Shown: positions 6,874 through 14,830 of the stretch, one piece after another | Layout of the letters: every line of letters starts with the position of its first letter | Position numbering within the stretch: the stretch's first letter is position 1 | Origin: Pseudomonadota bacterium | GTDB taxonomy: Bacteria; Pseudomonadota; Alphaproteobacteria; Rhodospirillales; 2-02-FULL-58-16 | Assembly (NCBI GenBank): GCA_022567015.1 | Contig: JADFHR010000035.1 | Location: 1 to 17,099, forward strand | Length of the DNA: 17,099 nt | Direction: 5' to 3' | Translations under genes and position numbers: made by a program | Notes under the pieces: generated by a model | The model's input: the letters and a program-made list of their open reading frames with translations, nothing else | Database searches by the model: none | Told to the model about the DNA's origin: nothing

Positions 6874-6940
6874 CCTCAGCGGTCCTCTGCGTCCTCGGCG
6901 TTTTATATTTTAACGCAGAGGACGCGGAGGGACGCGGAGG
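6874..6940. repeat. Palindromic intergenic repeat, family A (CGCAGAGGACGCGGAGG type)
   Basis: Left arm CCTCAGCGGTCCTCTGCGTC..., ending at 6902, and right arm AACGCAGAGGACGCGGAGGG..., 6912-6940, are imperfect inverted copies of about 29 bases around an AT-rich loop (TATATTTT). Within the arms GACGCGGAGG is repeated in tandem. The same element recurs at 12849-13010. It lies between the binding-protein gene and the first ATPase gene, and would form a strong RNA hairpin there. The rest of 6845-7067 holds no gene. Confidence 0.75.
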
Positions 6941-7067
6941 AAAAGAAAGCGCGCACTGTCCCCCCGTTCCTTGCCTTGGCCGTGAACCCGCGGGGCCGGG
7001 AAAATAAACGTCTGCCCCGCCGAAACCCGTTTGTGTCGCGGCGCCGGGGCGTGAATAATCCCCGCCC

Positions 7068-8062
7068 ATGGAGCCGGCGCCCGAAAGCCGAGAAGCCCCG
7101 TCCGACGCCATCCTCGAGGTGCGCGGCCTGGAGGTCACCTTCGCCACCGACCGGGGGGCCGTGAAGGCCGCCGACGGGGTGTCGTTCGACCTGAAGCCCG
7201 GCCTGACCCTGGGCCTGGTCGGGGAATCGGGCTGCGGCAAGACGGTGACGGCCCTGGCGCTCCTGCGCCTGGTGCCGCCGCCGGGGCGGATCACCGGGGG
7301 CCGGGTCCTGTTCGGCGGCGACGACCTGCTGGCGCTCTCGGAGCGCGCCATGGAGGACATCCGGGGCAAGCGCATCTCCATGGTCTTCCAGGAGCCGACG
7401 ACGGCGTTCAATCCGGTGCTCACCATCGGCGATCAGATCGCCGAGGCGCTGGTCATCCACGACGGCGCCGGCCGCGCCGAGGCCCACGCGGCGGCCGTCG
7501 GGATGCTGGAGAAGGTGGGAATCCCGGACCCGGCCGAGCGCGCCGGGACCTACCCCCACCAGATGTCCGGCGGCATGCGCCAGCGGGCGATGATCGCCAT
7601 GGCCCTGATCTGCCGCCCCGACATCCTCATCGCCGACGAGCCGACGACGGCGCTGGACGTCACCATCCAGGCCCAGATCCTCGACCTGATGGGCGAGATG
7701 CAGCGCGAATTCGGCGTCGCCATCCTGTTCATCAGCCATGATCTGGCCGTGATCTCGGAGATGGCCGACGAGGTCATGGTCATGTACGCCGGCCGGGTGG
7801 TGGAGCGGGCCCCGGCGGACGCGCTTCTCGCCCACCCCCTGCACCCCTACACCCAGGGCCTGATCGAGACCCTGCCCCGGCACGGGGTGGGGCGGGGGCG
7901 GCTGCCGGCCATCCCCGGGACCGTGCCCGACCTCGGCGCGTTGCCCGACGGCTGCCGGTTTTCCGACCGCTGCCCGCTTGCCGACGACGGCTGCCGCGCC
8001 GCCGAGCCGCCCCTGACCCAGGCGCCGGGCGGGCGCTGGGTGGCCTGTTACAAGGCGGCGCC

Positions 8063-8066
<4 letters not shown>
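7068..8066 (+). CDS. Oligo/dipeptide ABC transporter ATP-binding protein, DppD/OppD type
   Basis: One of two cytoplasmic ATPases that power the importer; 332 residues. Walker A is GESGCGKT (52-59), the Q-loop is in MVFQEP (105-110), the ABC signature is SGGMRQR (167-173), Walker B is ILIADEP (186-192), and the switch His224 is in ISHD. The C-terminal extension has the oligopeptide-transporter cysteine pattern (Cys296, 302, 309, 327), which in some DppD proteins is thought to hold an iron-sulphur cluster. No convincing Shine-Dalgarno precedes ATG 7068, but no better start fits the N-terminus. Its stop overlaps the next start by ATGA, so the two are translationally coupled. SGGMRQR (rather than SGGQRQR) is typical for the D-type subunit. 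Confidence 0.93.
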
Positions 8067-9066
<1,000 letters not shown>

Positions 9067-9070
<4 letters not shown>

Positions 9071-10020
9071 CCCGGTTCCTCGCCACCCGGGTGGCGCAGT
9101 CGGTGATCGTGCTCGCCCTGATGTCGTTCGCCATCTATGCCCTGATCGGGCTGATGCCGGGCGACCCCATCGACCTGATGATCAGCGCCGACCCCAAGAT
9201 GACGCCGGAGGACGCGGCCCGGCTGCGCGAACTCTACGGCGTCGACAAGCCGGTCGTCGAACGCTACGCCAACTGGCTGATGGCGGCCCTGGGCGGGGAC
9301 CTGGGCTATTCCCGGCTGTACGCGGCGCCGGTGCTGGACGTGCTGCTGCCGGCGCTCGGCAACACCCTCATCCTGCTCGGCCTGACCCTGGTGCTGTCCC
9401 TGGCGATCGGATTGCCGGCGGGGGTGGTGGCGGCGCTCAGGCCCTATTCCAGGACCGACTATGCGATCAATCTTTTCGCCTTCGCCGGCATCTCGGTGCC
9501 GGCCTTCTGGCTCGGGCTTCTGCTGATCATCGTCTTTGCCGTCATCCTCGGCGTCCTGCCGGCGGGCGGCACGGAAACGGTGGGCGGCGCCGGGTTCTGG
9601 GACCAGGCCAAATATCTGGTGCTGCCGGTGGCGAACCTGACCCTGGCCAGCGTCGGCGGCCACACCCGCTACATGCGCGCCGCCATGATGGAGACCCTCC
9701 GCCAGGACTACATCCGCACCGCCCGGGCCAAGGGCGCCGGCCGGGCGCGGGTGGTGCTCGGGCACGCCCTGCGCAACGCCATGATCCCCGTGGTCACCAT
9801 CATCGCGCTGCAGTTCGGATACCTGTTCTCCGGCGCCCTGATCACCGAGACCATCTTCGCCTATCCGGGCATGGGCAAGCTGATCTTCGATTCGATCATG
9901 GGCAACGACTTCAACCTGGCCCTGGTGGCGTTGCTGTTCGCCACCCTGGTGACGTTGATCGGCAACCTGCTGGCCGACGTCACCTACGCCTGGCTGGACC
10001 CGAGGATCACCTACCGATGA
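9067..10020 (+). CDS. Peptide ABC transporter permease, DppB/OppB type
   Basis: An inner-membrane channel subunit of 317 residues with six predicted helices. It starts with the family sequence RFLATRVAQSVIVL and has MPGDPIDLM after the first helix, then an N-terminal periplasmic loop (YGVDKPVVERY). The EAA loop that contacts the ATPases is at about 209-242 (ETLRQDYIRTARAKGAGRAR, then ALRNAMIP). The C-terminus ends LDPRITYR, as usual for DppB. The ATG at 9067 overlaps the stop of the previous gene; an extended reading frame upstream is only overlap with the ATPase gene and is not coding. Confidence 0.94.
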
Positions 10021-10934
10021 GCACCGCTACCCATAGCCAGGGCATGTTCGGCCTGGCCCTCAGGCGGTTCCGCCGCCACCGGCTGGCCCTCGGCAGCGCC
10101 GCGGCGCTGGTGGCGCTGGCGGTGCTGGCGGTGGCCGCCCCCCTGGTCGAGGCGGCCCTGGGCGTGGACTCGAGCGTGGTGGACCTGTTCAACCGCTTCG
10201 CCCCGGCCACGGCGGCGCATCCCCTGGGCACCGACGAGCTGGGGCGCGATGTCCTGGTGCGCCTGTTGTACGGGGGCCGGGTGTCCCTGCTGGTGGGACT
10301 GGTCACGGCCCTGGTCGCCGCGGTCATCGGCACCATCGTCGGCCTTATCGCCGGCTTTTACGGCGGCCGGGTGGACGGGCTGCTCATGCGCTTCACCGAC
10401 GGGGTCATCGCCCTGCCCCTGCTGCCGCTGCTCATCGTGCTCGCCGCCCTGGACCTGGAAAAGGTGGGCCTGCCGGCGGCGTTCGTGCAATCGGAGAACG
10501 TCAGCCTGTACCGCATCATCGCCATCGTCGCCCTGGTCGGCTGGACGACGGTGGCGCGGCTGGTGCGCGGCGCCGCCCTGACCTTGCGCGAGGCCGACTT
10601 CGTGCTCGCCGCCCACGCCCAGGGCGCCGGGGCCCTGCGCATCATGGCCGTGCACATCCTGCCCAACCTGGTGTCGCCGATCATCGTCGCCACGACGCTC
10701 TCGGTAGGCAGCGTGATCCTGCTCGAGTCCGTGTTGAGTTTCCTGGGCCTCGGCATCCAGCCGCCGATCCCCAGTTGGGGGAACCTGCTGACCAACGCCC
10801 AGGAGCTGATCTGGACGGCCCCGGCGCTCGCCTTCTATCCCGGGATCCTCATCTTCGTCACGGTGATCGCCTTCAACTTCCTCGGCGACGGCCTCCAGGA
10901 CGCCCTCGATCCGAAGGCGATGGAGGGGCGGTAA
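10017..10934 (+). CDS. Peptide ABC transporter permease, DppC/OppC type
   Basis: The second channel subunit, 305 residues, overlapping dppB-like by ATGA (10017-10020). It has the OppC-type N-terminal sequence before the permease domain, HPLGTDELGRDVLVRLLYGG (about 68-87), six predicted helices, and the EAA loop (LREADFVLAAHAQGAGALR). The C-terminal FNFLGDGLQDALDPK is the classic family ending. It closes the operon; the next gene is on the opposite strand and convergent, with only about 50 bases between stop codons and a short GGCGCC inverted repeat there. Confidence 0.94.
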   Translation: MSTATHSQGMFGLALRRFRRHRLALGSAAALVALAVLAVAAPLVEAALGVDSSVVDLFNRFAPATAAHPLGTDELGRDVLVRLLYGGRVSLLVGLVTALVAAVIGTIVGLIAGFYGGRVDGLLMRFTDGVIALPLLPLLIVLAALDLEKVGLPAAFVQSENVSLYRIIAIVALVGWTTVARLVRGAALTLREADFVLAAHAQGAGALRIMAVHILPNLVSPIIVATTLSVGSVILLESVLSFLGLGIQPPIPSWGNLLTNAQELIWTAPALAFYPGILIFVTVIAFNFLGDGLQDALDPKAMEGR

Positions 10935-10986
10935 CGGGGGGCGCCAAACGGCAACCAGCGGCGGCGCCGGGTATTTCGGACAGGGT

Positions 10987-11259
10987 CTAGCCGTCGCCGA
11001 TGCGCGGCGGGCCGCCCTCGGTCGCGGCGCTGGGGCCGAACGCCTTGTCCAGGGTGGCGGTCGAGTCCTCGGCCAGGTGGATGGCGTCGCTCAGCAGGTT
11101 GAGGACCTTCATGTTGTTGTCGAGGACGTGACTGGCCTCGGACCGGTGGTCGTCCATGATCTTCGTGCACCGGGTCAGGATGTCCTTGCGGATGGCCCGG
11201 AGGATGTCCTCCAGCTTGTGTCCTTCCGGGTTCTCCTTGGAAATCAAGAATCGCGTCAT
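10987..11259 (-). CDS. Small helical protein of unknown function (90 aa)
   Basis: Read on the minus strand from ATG 11259 to TAG at 10987, with GGGGAGAC a few bases before the start; longer in-frame starts (to 11304) add an Arg-rich leader of unlikely origin. The product, MTRFLISKENPEGHKLEDIL at its N-terminus, is mostly charged amphipathic helix (about 15-70), without signal peptide or membrane segment, ending in a disordered Gly/Pro tail. It looks like a soluble cytoplasmic four-helix or coiled-coil partner. I recognise no named family. It lies convergent to the ABC operon and downstream, on the same strand, of the phosphatase gene, separated from it by the origin-like region. Confidence 0.65.
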   Translation of the reverse strand: MTRFLISKENPEGHKLEDILRAIRKDILTRCTKIMDDHRSEASHVLDNNMKVLNLLSDAIHLAEDSTATLDKAFGPSAATEGGPPRIGDG

Positions 11260-11378
11260 TGGCCTTGTCTCCCCTACCGCGCGCCTGTGCCGGACCGCCG
11301 ACAACCGGCGTTCATCCCGGCCCGCGCAAAGCTACCACGGGGCGTACGCCGAAGCCCACCGCCCGGGCGCCGTCCGGC

Positions 11379-11487
11379 TGTGGAAAACGCCCGGGATAAC
11401 TTCCGGATGGCTTGCGGAAACTTGTGTATAAGTTCCGGAAATTCCTTTACACACAAATACTTAATATTCCGCAAACCTTTATCCACA
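11379..11487. other. Origin-like region: DnaA boxes around an AT-rich core
   Basis: In a GC-rich surrounding, this patch carries TGTGTATAA (11423-11431) and TTATCCACA (11479-11487), both exact matches to the DnaA box TTATNCACA on opposite strands, plus TGTGGAAAA (11379-11387, one mismatch) and CTTTACACA (11445-11453, two mismatches). An AT-rich stretch (11441-11480) could be the unwinding element. TTGCGGAA (11413-11420) and TTCCGCAA (11467-11474) are exact inverted copies, and GGAAACTT/AAGTTCC flank the second box. It may be oriC or a DnaA-controlled site. No gene is seen in 11260-11557. Confidence 0.5.
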
Positions 11488-11557
11488 GGATTGGGCGCCC
11501 GCCCAGCCGCGTCCCGCCGCACCCCGCCACGCCGCGCCCGTCGGCGACGGCGGGGGC

Positions 11558-12694
11558 TCAAAGGCGTTTGACCACCAGGCTGGTGATGTCGTCGTGCTGC
11601 GGCGCCCCGTAGGTGAACGCGTCCACGGCGGAGAACACGGTCACCGCCAGGGCCTCGGCGGGCAGGCCCCGGCCTTCCCTTAGCGCGGCGGCCAGGCGCT
11701 CCTCGGTGAACTGGTTGCGGTCCGCATCGAAGGCCTCCGTCAGACCGTCCGTGTAATAGAACAGGGTGTCGCCGGGGAACAGGGTGAGCGAGGCCTGTTC
11801 GTAGACGGCTCCCTCCTCCACCCCGAGGACGACCCCTTTCCCCCCTTCCAGGTGGCGGACCTCGCCGGATTCCCCGTCGATCATGAAGGGCGGCGGGTGG
11901 CCGCCGTTGGCGTAGGTGAGTTCCCACGTGGAGGTATCGAGGATGCTGTAGAACACCGACACCAGAATGCCGGGGATGCTCTCGCGGCACAGCAGCGTGT
12001 TGACCCGGGCCAGACAGTCCCCGGGCGCGGCCCCGGTCGACGTCGCCGCCCGCATCAGGGTGTGGGCCACGGCCATGAAGAAGGCGGCGGGAACGCCCTT
12101 GCCCGCCACGTCGGCGACGACGAACCCCAGGGTCTCGGCGTCGATCTCGAAGAAGTCGTAGAAATCGCCGCCCATCTCCCGGGCCGGCGTCATCTGGGCG
12201 AAGATGTCCAGGTCGTCGCGCCCCTGGAAGCGGCCGGGCAGGATGCCCTGCTGGATGGCCTCGGCGATGCCCAGTTCCTTGCGGATGGTTGCCAGTTCCT
12301 GGGCGCCTTCCCGGGCCCGGCGCCGTTCCTCGACGTCGGCCAGGACCCGGGTCACGGTGCGGGACAGGTCTTCGAAATCGATGGGCCTGGTCAGGAAGTC
12401 CCGGGCGCCCTCGTTCATCGCCCGGCGGATCGCCGCCAGGTCGCCCCCGGGCGCCAGGGCGATCAACGCCAGCCCCGGGGCCGTGTCCCGGAGCCGGCGG
12501 AACCCCTCCATGCCGGCGCGCCCGCCGACGGCGACCAGCGCCACGGGAAATTCCGCGTCGGACGCCCAGCGCCGCGCCGCCTCGCCGGCGTCCCCGACGA
12601 ACAGGAATTGATGCGCGCCCGCGGCGCCGGGATTGCCCAGGCGCCGGCGCGCCGGCGCGTCCAGTTCGTCGTCCACCACCAGGATCTTGGCCAT
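11558..12694 (-). CDS. PP2C-type (RsbU/SpoIIE) serine phosphatase with degenerate receiver domain
   Basis: A cytoplasmic regulatory phosphatase of 378 residues, likely acting on a phosphorylated anti-sigma-factor antagonist or similar partner. Residues 1-120 form a response-regulator fold (MAKILVVDDE), but the phosphoacceptor position reads Val56 (VAVGGRAGMEG against the usual D-x-x-M-P-G-M-D-G) and the conserved Lys is Arg103 (LTRP). A helical linker follows (about 120-150), then the SpoIIE/PP2C domain with the metal-binding acids: GGDFYDFF (Asp177, Asp180), VADVAGKG (Asp195), YTDGLTE (Asp316) and HDD (368-369). ATG 12694 follows a G-rich ribosome binding site. No sigma factor, anti-sigma factor or STAS gene is visible nearby, so its target is elsewhere. 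Confidence 0.88.
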   Translation of the reverse strand: MAKILVVDDELDAPARRRLGNPGAAGAHQFLFVGDAGEAARRWASDAEFPVALVAVGGRAGMEGFRRLRDTAPGLALIALAPGGDLAAIRRAMNEGARDFLTRPIDFEDLSRTVTRVLADVEERRRAREGAQELATIRKELGIAEAIQQGILPGRFQGRDDLDIFAQMTPAREMGGDFYDFFEIDAETLGFVVADVAGKGVPAAFFMAVAHTLMRAATSTGAAPGDCLARVNTLLCRESIPGILVSVFYSILDTSTWELTYANGGHPPPFMIDGESGEVRHLEGGKGVVLGVEEGAVYEQASLTLFPGDTLFYYTDGLTEAFDADRNQFTEERLAAALREGRGLPAEALAVTVFSAVDAFTYGAPQHDDITSLVVKRL

Positions 12695-12786
12695 GGCCCC
12701 CCCAAGGGATGTGCGCCCATGAAGCTAGGCCGTGAAGGGTGCGGCGCGCAATGCGAGTCTGGAACGGGGGCGCCGGGGATCCGGCG

Positions 12787-12839
12787 AACCCAGGGGGTGG
12801 GCGGAAAACGCCCCGCCGATCCTTCGCGCCCCCTGGGTT
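12787..12839. repeat. Perfect 11-bp inverted repeat with nested inner stem
   Basis: AACCCAGGGGG (12787-12797) and CCCCCTGGGTT (12829-12839) are exact inverted copies; between them GGGCG-GAAAA-CGCCC forms a second stem. The whole would fold as a two-part hairpin or cruciform upstream of the phosphatase gene. No T-run follows on either strand. It may be the edge of the repeat-rich block that follows or a protein-binding or transcription-ending structure. Confidence 0.55.
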
Positions 12840-12848
12840 GAGAATCTT

Positions 12849-13010
12849 AACGCGGAGGACGCAGAGGAACGCGGAGGAAAAGAAAGACCCCGTTCACCAC
12901 CAAGACACCAAGGAAAAGAGAACGTTTAATTATTTCTTTTTAAAATCCTCTGCGGTCCTCCGCGTCCTCTGCGTTTCGAATTTCAACGCGGAGGACTCAA
13001 AGGGACGCAG
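12849..13010. repeat. Composite palindromic repeat, family A copies
   Basis: AACGCGGAGGACGCAGAGGA... (12848-12877) and its imperfect inverse (12947-12975, CCTCTGCGGTCCTCCGCGTC...) form long arms; a third partial copy (AACGCGGAGGACTCAAAGGG, 12984-13003) follows at once. AAAAGAAA and TTTCTTTT inside the arms are also inverted. This is the same element as at 6874-6940. Arms this similar, with the family-B unit between them, suggest one element inserted into another. No coding content. Confidence 0.72.
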
Positions 13011-13133
13011 ACGGGCACATGGCAAAGAAGGAGGGACCGACCCACATTGCTATGAGAGGTTTCGTTCACCACACAGACACCAGGGGAGAGAGCGGGCGAA
13101 GACGTCTTGGTGCCTTTGTGTCCTGGTGGTTGG
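12891..13133. repeat. Second repeat family B (CGTTCACCACCAAGACACCAAGG type)
   Basis: CGTTCACCACCAAGACACCA (12891-12910) recurs with few changes as CGTTCACCACACAGACACCA (13063-13082). The second copy has an inverted partner at 13106-13133 (CTTGGTGCCTTTGTGTCCTG and on), so it too is palindromic. Family B does not resemble family A in sequence, though both are built from short G/A-rich or C/A-rich units. The interval 12695-13247 contains no gene. Confidence 0.65.
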
Positions 13134-13247
13134 ATACAGGAGTCCCCCTTCCCTCCCGGGCCGAGGCGGGGGACGGCTTTCGTGATACAAGGCCCGGTTT
13201 CCGATGTTTTCCTTTCCCCCCGGAGCCGATGAAAATTGCAACTGCGG

Positions 13248-13261
13248 TTGACCTCCGTCAA
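13248..13261. promoter_or_regulatory. FNR/DNR-type operator TTGAC-N4-GTCAA before the aminotransferase
   Basis: TTGACCTCCGTCAA has perfectly symmetrical arms and is of the same TTGAC/GTCAA subtype as the operator at 673-686. Its centre (13254.5) lies 72 bases before GTG 13327. With the box at -41.5, transcription would start near 13296, with AAACAT (13284-13289) as a weak -10. This geometry also argues against the ATG at 13288 as start codon. Confidence 0.62.
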
Positions 13262-13326
13262 AGTACGGACCCCGACCTTCGGCAAACATGGGCGCCCCGC
13301 GCGCCGCGGGCGAGGAGAATAATGCC

Positions 13327-14709
13327 GTGAATCCCATTGGCACATCGGCGGCCGCCCGGGACGTGGCGTACCACCTGCATCCGTTCACCAACCTGAAGCT
13401 CCTGCAGACGGAAGGCCCGCTGGTCATCACCCGGGGCAAGGGCGTGCGCGTGTTCGACGAGACCGGCAAGGGCTACATCGAGGGTCTGGCGGGGCTGTGG
13501 TGCGTGTCCCTCGGGTTCGGCGAGGAGCGACTGGTCGAGGCCGCCGCGGACCAGATGCGCCGGTTGTCGTTCTACCACGGTTTCGGCGGCAACGTCTCCG
13601 ACACCATCATCGACCTGGCCGAGAAGCTTGTCGGCATGGCCCCGGTGCCCATGTCCAAGGTGTTCTTCGCCAACTCGGGCTCGGAGGCCAACGACACCGC
13701 GGTCAAGCTGGTCTGGTACTACAACAACGCCGTCGGCCGGCCGAACAAAAAGAAGATCATCTCGCGCCACAAGGCGTATCACGGGGTCTCCGTGGCCGCC
13801 GCCAGCCTCACCGGACTGCCCACCGCCCACGAGGACTTCGACCTGCCGATCCCGCGCATCCTGCACACCGACTGCCCCCATTACTACCGCTTCGCCCGGG
13901 CCGGCGAGAGCGAGGAGGCCTTCGCCACCCGCTGCGCCGAGAACCTGGAGAAACTGATCGTCGAGGAAGACCCGGAGACGGTCGCCGCCTTCATCGCCGA
14001 ACCGGTGATGGGCGCCGGCGGCGTCATCGTGCCGCCGCCCACCTACTTCGAGAAGATCCAGTCGGTGCTGAAGAAATACGACGTGCTGTTCATCGTCGAC
14101 GAGGTGATCTGCGGCTTCGGGCGCACCGGCAACATGTGGGGGTCCGAGACCTTCGATCTGCGTCCCGACATGATCACCGTCGCCAAGGCGCTGTCGTCGG
14201 GCTATGTGCCCATCTCGGCGCTGCTGGTGTCCGAACCCATCTACCAGGCGATGGTGGACGAGAGCGCCAAGATCGGGGTCTTCGGCCACGGTTTCACCTA
14301 CTCGGGCCACCCGGTGGCCGCGGCGGTGGCCCTGGAGACCCTGAAAATCTACGAGGAACGGGACATCGTCCGCCAGGTGCGCGCCGTCAGCCCCCACCTG
14401 CAGGACGGCCTCAGGCGCTTCGCCGGCCATCCCCTGGTGGGCGAGGTGCGCGGCATCGGCCTGGTGGGAGCGGTGGAACTGGTCCGGCAGAAGGAAACCG
14501 GCGAGCCCTTCGACCCCGGCGCCGGCGTCGGGCCCTATCTGGTCAAGCGCGCCCACCGGCACGGCCTGATCACGCGGGCGCTGGGCGATGCCATCGCGTT
14601 CTCGCCGCCCCTGGTCATCACGGTGGGCGAAATCGAGGAAATGCTGGCAAGTTTCGGCCGCGCGCTCGACGAAACCGAGGCCTGGGCCGCCGAGCAGGGT
14701 CTGGTGTGA
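13327..14709 (+). CDS. Class III (omega) aminotransferase, PLP-dependent
   Basis: A cytosolic pyridoxal-phosphate enzyme of 460 residues that moves an amino group from an omega-amine (polyamine, GABA, taurine, beta-alanine or similar) to pyruvate or a keto acid. GTG 13327 is chosen because GAGGAGA sits at 13312-13318. Motifs: NSGSEAND (116-123, phosphate binding), YHG (151-153, ring stacking), EPVMGAGG (225-232), DEV with Asp258 (ring nitrogen) and the Schiff-base Lys287 in VAKALSSGYVP. N-terminal GLAGLWCVSLGFG is typical of pyruvate-using omega-transaminases. It lies upstream of hemA in the same direction, with a hairpin between, and behind an FNR-like box. The family also includes glutamate-1-semialdehyde aminomutase, but length and motifs do not fit HemL. 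Substrate is not determinable here. Confidence 0.9.
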   Translation: MNPIGTSAAARDVAYHLHPFTNLKLLQTEGPLVITRGKGVRVFDETGKGYIEGLAGLWCVSLGFGEERLVEAAADQMRRLSFYHGFGGNVSDTIIDLAEKLVGMAPVPMSKVFFANSGSEANDTAVKLVWYYNNAVGRPNKKKIISRHKAYHGVSVAAASLTGLPTAHEDFDLPIPRILHTDCPHYYRFARAGESEEAFATRCAENLEKLIVEEDPETVAAFIAEPVMGAGGVIVPPPTYFEKIQSVLKKYDVLFIVDEVICGFGRTGNMWGSETFDLRPDMITVAKALSSGYVPISALLVSEPIYQAMVDESAKIGVFGHGFTYSGHPVAAAVALETLKIYEERDIVRQVRAVSPHLQDGLRRFAGHPLVGEVRGIGLVGAVELVRQKETGEPFDPGAGVGPYLVKRAHRHGLITRALGDAIAFSPPLVITVGEIEEMLASFGRALDETEAWAAEQGLV

Positions 14710-14726
14710 GGAAATGCGAAAACGGC

Positions 14727-14758
14727 GCCCGGCCGCGCCAAGGTTGCGGCGGCCGGGC
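14727..14758 (+). terminator. Hairpin between aminotransferase and hemA
   Basis: GCCCGGCCGC (14727-14736) and GCGGCCGGGC (14749-14758) form a perfect 10-bp stem with a 12-base loop, 17 bases after the stop codon, followed by TTAATCC. The T-run is poor, so it could terminate weakly, attenuate or protect the upstream message. It suggests hemA has its own promoter, perhaps in the AT-rich stretch 14759-14795. Confidence 0.55.
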
Positions 14759-14830
14759 TTAATCCATTAGGATAATTGCAAATACGCCGGGACAAAAGTA
14801 ATGCAGGACGGTCCCGGGGAGGGTCCCGTT

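Noticed and set aside
5009..7426. Very long open frame (805 codons) on the minus strand
   Set aside because: It is antisense to the substrate-binding gene and crosses the repeat; long antisense frames are expected in GC-rich coding DNA, and its protein is a low-complexity Arg/Gly/Val-rich string with no motif.
12849..13010. CRISPR array
   Set aside because: The repeats are palindromic, unevenly spaced, of different lengths and not separated by unique spacers; no cas gene is near.
13288..13326. Upstream ATG as start of the aminotransferase
   Set aside because: It has no ribosome binding site, lies at the predicted -10 of the operator-driven promoter, and adds 13 residues unlike family N-termini; GTG 13327 has GAGGAGA at the right distance.
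13258..14562. 434-codon minus-strand frame opposite the aminotransferase
   Set aside because: Same GC-rich antisense artefact; the plus strand carries the full set of class III aminotransferase motifs.
14759..14830. FNR box directly before hemA
   Set aside because: The AT-rich stretch has no TTGA-N6-TCAA pattern even with one mismatch, so no operator is claimed here.
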